Below, piece after piece: positions 4,775 to 5,515 of a stretch of 5,515 bases of DNA. Numbering within the stretch: position 1 is the stretch's first letter; each line of letters opens with the position of its first letter. A program made the position numbers and the translations under genes. The stretch spans positions 1 to 5,515 of the forward strand of contig JAJSAJ010000426.1 in NCBI GenBank assembly GCA_024274855.1, written 5' to 3'. Under the pieces are notes generated by a model, which was not told the DNA's origin, did no database searches, and was given only the letters and a program-made list of their open reading frames with translations. The stretch is from Planctomycetota bacterium (GTDB lineage Bacteria > Planctomycetota > Planctomycetia > Pirellulales > Pirellulaceae).

Positions 4775-5515
4775 ATGGCTCGGCCTCCCCACACCACAAT
4801 TTGTCTGGAAGGTTTGTACTACCTGTTCGTCACGCTGTTTATCCTGGGTGGTGCAGCATTACGTGAAGTCAGTCTGCTGGTCATTCTGGCTGGGATGATG
4901 GTCGGGCCCTTTCTTTTCAACTGGCGGCTGGTCGGGCTGATGCTTCGCAATCTGAGTGTTGACCGGAGACTGCCCACCCGGGTCTGCTCCGGCGACTTGC
5001 TGACCATACCAATCACACTCTCCAACCATCGTCGGCACCTGACGGCTTGGATGGCCGTGATCGAAGACTGCATCCGGCGTCAGAACGGCACGAAACAGGA
5101 CACGGCAAGCACGATTCGGCTACTGATTTCAAGTGTGCCTCCGCGCCAAAACCGAACGGTTTCGTACCAGATCCGCATGTTGCGACGAGGCCGATATCGA
5201 TTTGGTCCGCTTCAAATCTCAACTCGGTTTCCGCTCGGACTGGCCAAAGCCAGCCGGATCATCAGCAAGCAGACGACCTTTCTCGTTTGCCCTCGGTTGG
5301 GACGACTCAGCCGCCACTGGATGGGTCTGACGGCAACGCACGCCATCGGCAGCCAACGGACACAACGCCAGCACGGTGCTTTGGAAGGTGACTACTACGG
5401 GTTGCGGGATTGGCGATCGGGCGACAGCCGTCGATGGATCCACTGGCGCACGTCAGCCAAACGGGGTGAACTGTCGGTTCGGCAGTTCGAACAGCAACGT
5501 AGCCGCGATCTGGTC
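4775..5515 (+). CDS. DUF58 domain membrane protein (3' end outside window)
   Basis: The frame is open from ATG 4775 to the last base, giving 247 residues with no stop, so the gene continues beyond the window. Two hydrophobic stretches near the N-terminus (about 14-29, and 33-50 including SLLVILAGMMVGPF) suggest a hairpin of membrane helices. A beta-rich region follows, with the typical RRLP...GD...N segment (about 64-84). The DUF58 signature is at 205-239: GDYYGLRDWRSGD, then RRWIHWRTSAKRGEL and VRQFE. DUF58 proteins are regularly encoded directly after MoxR and are thought to work with it at the inner membrane; their biochemical role is unknown. A GGAG at 4758-4761, overlapping the moxR stop, is 13 nt from the ATG and is a weak ribosome site, so translational coupling is plausible. 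The missing C-terminus normally carries the rest of the domain, sometimes VWA-like. Confidence 0.93.
   Translation, partial: MARPPHTTICLEGLYYLFVTLFILGGAALREVSLLVILAGMMVGPFLFNWRLVGLMLRNLSVDRRLPTRVCSGDLLTIPITLSNHRRHLTAWMAVIEDCIRRQNGTKQDTASTIRLLISSVPPRQNRTVSYQIRMLRRGRYRFGPLQISTRFPLGLAKASRIISKQTTFLVCPRLGRLSRHWMGLTATHAIGSQRTQRQHGALEGDYYGLRDWRSGDSRRWIHWRTSAKRGELSVRQFEQQRSRDLV

Overview
The window looks like chromosomal DNA of a planctomycete, probably from the Pirellulales side of the phylum. This is inferred from gene style rather than from a marker gene. The two clues are a large membrane protein joining a Cys-rich zinc-ribbon-like head to a prenyltransferase/squalene-cyclase-type helical repeat domain, and a MoxR ATPase plus DUF58 pair, set among spacers rich in palindromes. 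No rRNA, tRNA, CRISPR array, integrase or transposase was seen.

Layout: positions 1-230 hold no gene I can support. A short ORF at 231-446 (+, start uncertain) resembles the C-terminal part of a Phd/YefM-type antitoxin, with no toxin beside it. Positions 447-972 are non-coding and carry hairpins, including a perfect 19-bp stem. Positions 973-3081 (-) encode a 702-residue membrane protein with a cytoplasmic zinc-ribbon-like region, a Pro/Ala-rich linker, one membrane helix and a C-terminal alpha/alpha repeat domain. Positions 3082-3819 are a long divergent spacer with several hairpins and a perfect 14-bp tandem repeat in five copies. A 314-residue MoxR-type AAA+ ATPase gene follows at 3820-4764 (+). 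After 10 bases comes a DUF58 membrane protein gene (4775 to the window end, cut off).

MoxR and DUF58 are usually the first genes of a longer operon that continues with von Willebrand factor A or transglutaminase-like membrane proteins (the 'aerotolerance' or Bat-type cluster). Here the operon runs off the right edge. The divergent repeat protein may belong to the same envelope function, but the only evidence is adjacency.

The most unusual non-coding signal is a family of REP-like units. Each is a short hairpin followed 14-15 nt later by AGCTA(A). The units lie in two convergent pairs (669-842 and 3335-3449), one on each side of the repeat-protein gene.
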